Shown here in pieces: positions 5,739 to 7,320 of a stretch of 7,320 bases of DNA (its first letter is position 1; every line of letters begins with the position of its first letter). The position numbers and the translations under genes are program-made. The stretch is taken from the NCBI GenBank assembly GCA_013360985.1, contig JABWAM010000122.1, positions 1 through 7,320 of the forward strand, in the 5' to 3' direction. The stretch is from Verrucomicrobiia bacterium. Its GTDB lineage: Bacteria; Verrucomicrobiota; Verrucomicrobiia; JABWAM01. The notes under the pieces were generated by a model. That model searched no databases. It worked only from the letters and a program-made list of their open reading frames with translations, and was not told where the DNA came from.

Positions 5739-5815
5739 TTCTCCAGCGGGGGGGGCGTCGCGGGATTTTGCCCACGACTTTGGGCGGAAGGCGAGGACGG
5801 ACTCCGCGCCGCGGA

Positions 5816-7132
5816 TCAGACGCGGGAGATCCGGGAGACGGACGGGGCGGGGGCGGCGAACGCCGCGTCGAGCGGACAGTTCGAGGGATTCCGCAACAGG
5901 AGCGTGGCGACGAAACCTGCCGCCAGCAAAAGGGCGCCGAGCAGGAAGACCTGGGAGGCCGCCTGTTCGGGGCGATGATCTTTGAGCCAGGCGACGATTT
6001 GAGGGCCCGCCACTCCCGCGGCGCCCCAGGCGGTGAGCATCGCGCCATAGATTTCCGCCATGCGCCGCGCGCCGAAGGTTTCCATCACGAACGCGGGCAT
6101 CACGCCGAATCCGCCGCCGTAGCAGAGGAGCACGGCGCCGACGAGGAGGCCGAAGAGAAGAGGGGACTTCACGAAGCGCAGCCCGAGGAAGATCGCGGCC
6201 TGCGCGAGGAGCATCGCGCGAAAGGCGTTGGCGCGGCCGAAGCGGTCGGAAGCGGCGCCCCAGGCGAAGCGGCCGAGGCCGTTGCATACGGAGCTGCCCG
6301 CGATGAGGGTTGCGCCCGCGGCGGCAAGTTCCGCGGCGTTCATCGCGGGGTGCGCGGCGCGGAGGACCTCCTGGAGCAGGGGAGATTGGAAACCGATCAG
6401 CATGATCCCCGCGAGGATGTTGCAGAAGAAAACGGCCCACAGGATCGCGAAGCGCCACGACCACACCTCGCGGTTCGCGAGGCGCAACTCGGCGGGGAGA
6501 TCGCGCCAAGAGCGTCGCTCTTCGCGATCGTCCGGCGGACGGTTCAGCCGCGCGCCGAGCGGGAGCGCGACGAGGAGAAAGAAGATCCCGAACCCCGAAA
6601 AGACGACGGCGAGATTGCCGCCGCCGAGCGCGGCGAGCGCGGGCGCAAGCGCTTTCGAGGCGAGGAGCGCCCCGAGGCCGAAGCCCATGATGACCATCCC
6701 CGTCGCGAACCCTTTGCGATCGGGAAACCAGCGCGCGACGGTTGCCACGGGCACGACGTAACCGAGCCCCGCGCCGAGGCCGCCGCAGACGCCGTAGCCG
6801 ACCCAGAGGAGCGGCAGGACGCGGAACGCCACGGCTGCCGCCGCGAGGAGATGGCCGATCGCGAAGAGGAACGCGCCGCTCATCGCGAGCGCGCGCGGGG
6901 TGACGCGGGGAAGGAGGAGCCCGCCGAGCGCGGCGCCCGTGCTGAGAAAAAAGATCGCGAGGCTGAAGGCCCAGACCACCTCGCCATGGTTCCATCCGTA
7001 GGCGTCCACGAGCGGTTTCTGAAAAAAACTCCATGCGTAGAGCGTCCCGAGGCAGAGGTGCAGACCCGTGCCGGCGGCGGCGACGAGCCATCGGCCGCGC
7101 GGCGGAATCCAATCGGTGTGGGCATGGGACAT
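5816..7132 (-). CDS. MFS transporter, oxalate/formate antiporter (OFA) family
   Basis: A 438-residue carrier, the usual length for OFA-family MFS proteins, with about 12 membrane helices predicted from the hydrophobic pattern; it acts in the inner membrane. Diagnostic stretches are LYAWSFFQKPLVDAYGW (31-47), the helix-4/5 region VGYGVCGGLGAGLGYVVP (111-128) followed by VARWFPDRKGFATGM (132-146), and, in the C-terminal half, WGAASDRFGR, GGFGVMPAFVMETFG and AEIYGAMLTAWGAAGVAGP. OxlT has an intramembrane lysine in helix 11 that binds dicarboxylate; the corresponding WGAAGVAGP helix here shows no lysine, so oxalate is not indicated and the substrate is open. The ATG at 7130-7132 is chosen because MSHAHTDWIPPRGRW leads directly into helix 1; upstream codons in the same frame (to 7258) read into the leader and repeat. 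No good Shine-Dalgarno sequence is visible. The PocR/AraC gene follows and is a likely regulator. Confidence 0.88.
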   Translation of the reverse strand: MSHAHTDWIPPRGRWLVAAAGTGLHLCLGTLYAWSFFQKPLVDAYGWNHGEVVWAFSLAIFFLSTGAALGGLLLPRVTPRALAMSGAFLFAIGHLLAAAAVAFRVLPLLWVGYGVCGGLGAGLGYVVPVATVARWFPDRKGFATGMVIMGFGLGALLASKALAPALAALGGGNLAVVFSGFGIFFLLVALPLGARLNRPPDDREERRSWRDLPAELRLANREVWSWRFAILWAVFFCNILAGIMLIGFQSPLLQEVLRAAHPAMNAAELAAAGATLIAGSSVCNGLGRFAWGAASDRFGRANAFRAMLLAQAAIFLGLRFVKSPLLFGLLVGAVLLCYGGGFGVMPAFVMETFGARRMAEIYGAMLTAWGAAGVAGPQIVAWLKDHRPEQAASQVFLLGALLLAAGFVATLLLRNPSNCPLDAAFAAPAPSVSRISRV

Positions 7133-7186
7133 CGGCGTCGAGTCTTTCGAAAACGGCGGTCGGGGTCTTGTGTTTCGAGGCGATTC

Positions 7187-7227
7187 TTTGGTGTTCCGGT
7201 GCGGAAAGGAGGAGAGGAACACCCAAA
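7187..7227 (-). promoter_or_regulatory. Hairpin in the MFS gene leader
   Basis: GGTGTTCC (7190-7197) and GGAACACC (7216-7223) are perfect inverted repeats; TTT (7187-7189) and AAA (7225-7227) extend the stem past a single bulged base. The loop is 18 bases. On the minus (MFS) strand the loop reads TCTCCTCCTTTCCGCACC and contains CTCCTTTC, like the 3' tail of 16S rRNA. No U-run follows. It begins right at the edge of repeat copy B and ends about 55 bases before the MFS ATG. A regulatory leader role is inference. Confidence 0.4.
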
Positions 7228-7320
7228 TCCACGGATCAGCTCGATTTTCAGAGAGCAACCCTCCTCATCATCCATGGAGGATCGGAGGGGTGGGTTGTGT
7301 CGAGATTTCAGACTCTCCAC
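7225..7320 (-). repeat. Dispersed intergenic repeat, copy B, with conserved hairpins
   Basis: Reading on the minus strand from 7320, this matches 2907-3002 without gaps at about 78% identity. The outer stem pairs TCCATGGA (7278-7271) with TCCGTGGA (7235-7228), with one U-G pair where copy A has C-G. The inner stem AGGG/CTCT has one G-U pair where copy A has G-C. It lies upstream of, and in the same direction as, the MFS gene, whose ATG is about 93 bases beyond the repeat. The copy may continue past the window edge. Confidence 0.75.

Noticed and set aside
4492..5985. Very long + strand open frame (about 497 codons) antisense to the AraC gene
   Set aside because: It mirrors a clear PocR/AraC protein on the minus strand; GC-rich coding DNA commonly leaves the antisense frame open. 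Its translation shows no domain or membrane pattern.
5623..6048. N-terminal extension of the AraC frame to 6048
   Set aside because: The added residues are low-complexity, overlap the MFS 3' end and the palindrome, and precede a normal PocR domain start.
5391..7232. Minus-strand open frame of about 613 codons across the MFS gene and into the AraC gene
   Set aside because: It is an out-of-frame, arginine/proline-rich shadow of the MFS gene; the true protein has a clean 12-helix pattern in another frame.

Overview
This is a GC-rich window (roughly two thirds G+C by eye) of bacterial chromosome with high GC3 coding sequence and a strong strand bias. Only one gene, an AsmA-like gene near the left end, reads on the + strand. 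The style is that of a Gram-negative, probably free-living bacterium: AsmA-like envelope proteins, a PocR-type AraC regulator, an OFA-family MFS carrier and cobalamin-dependent MetH. The PocR/AraC architecture and the small AsmA-like protein recall Verrucomicrobiota or related PVC bacteria. That placement is inference from protein style, not from a marker gene.

Layout, left to right. (1) 1-331, minus: N-terminus of cobalamin-dependent methionine synthase (metH), cut by the window edge. (2) 425-1897, plus: AsmA-like membrane-anchored envelope protein with a long proline-rich linker, divergent from metH across 93 bp. (3) 1926-2654, minus: a second, smaller AsmA-like anchored protein, convergent with the first (28 bp between stops). 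(4) 2655-3179: about 525 bp with no intact gene. It holds copy A of a dispersed repeat (about 2907-3002) and, next to arsM, what looks like the broken remains of a small membrane-protein gene. (5) 3180-4021 and 4028-4333 (or to about 4374), minus: an arsR-arsM arsenic-methylation operon, 6 bp between the genes. (6) 4462-5622, minus: AraC-family regulator with an N-terminal PocR-like sensor domain. (7) 5816-7132, minus: OFA-family MFS transporter. (8) 7133-7320: leader of the MFS gene, holding a hairpin and copy B of the repeat.

How the genes fit together: arsR would sense arsenite and control arsM, which methylates As(III) using S-adenosylmethionine. No arsenite exporter (ArsB/Acr3) or arsenate reductase is visible here. 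The MFS carrier and PocR/AraC regulator form a second likely functional pair (small-molecule transport plus its sensor). metH and the two AsmA-like genes look like ordinary housekeeping or envelope genes.

The most interesting points are: a diverged (about 78% identical) pair of roughly 96-bp repeats in two intergenic regions, in which nested hairpins are kept by G-U wobbles in one orientation only, pointing to a transcribed RNA element; and three separate reading-frame breaks confined to the ars cluster (a CG-dinucleotide tract at the arsR start, a one-base deletion near the arsM 3' end, and a one-base deletion in the small gene after it), while all other complete genes are intact.
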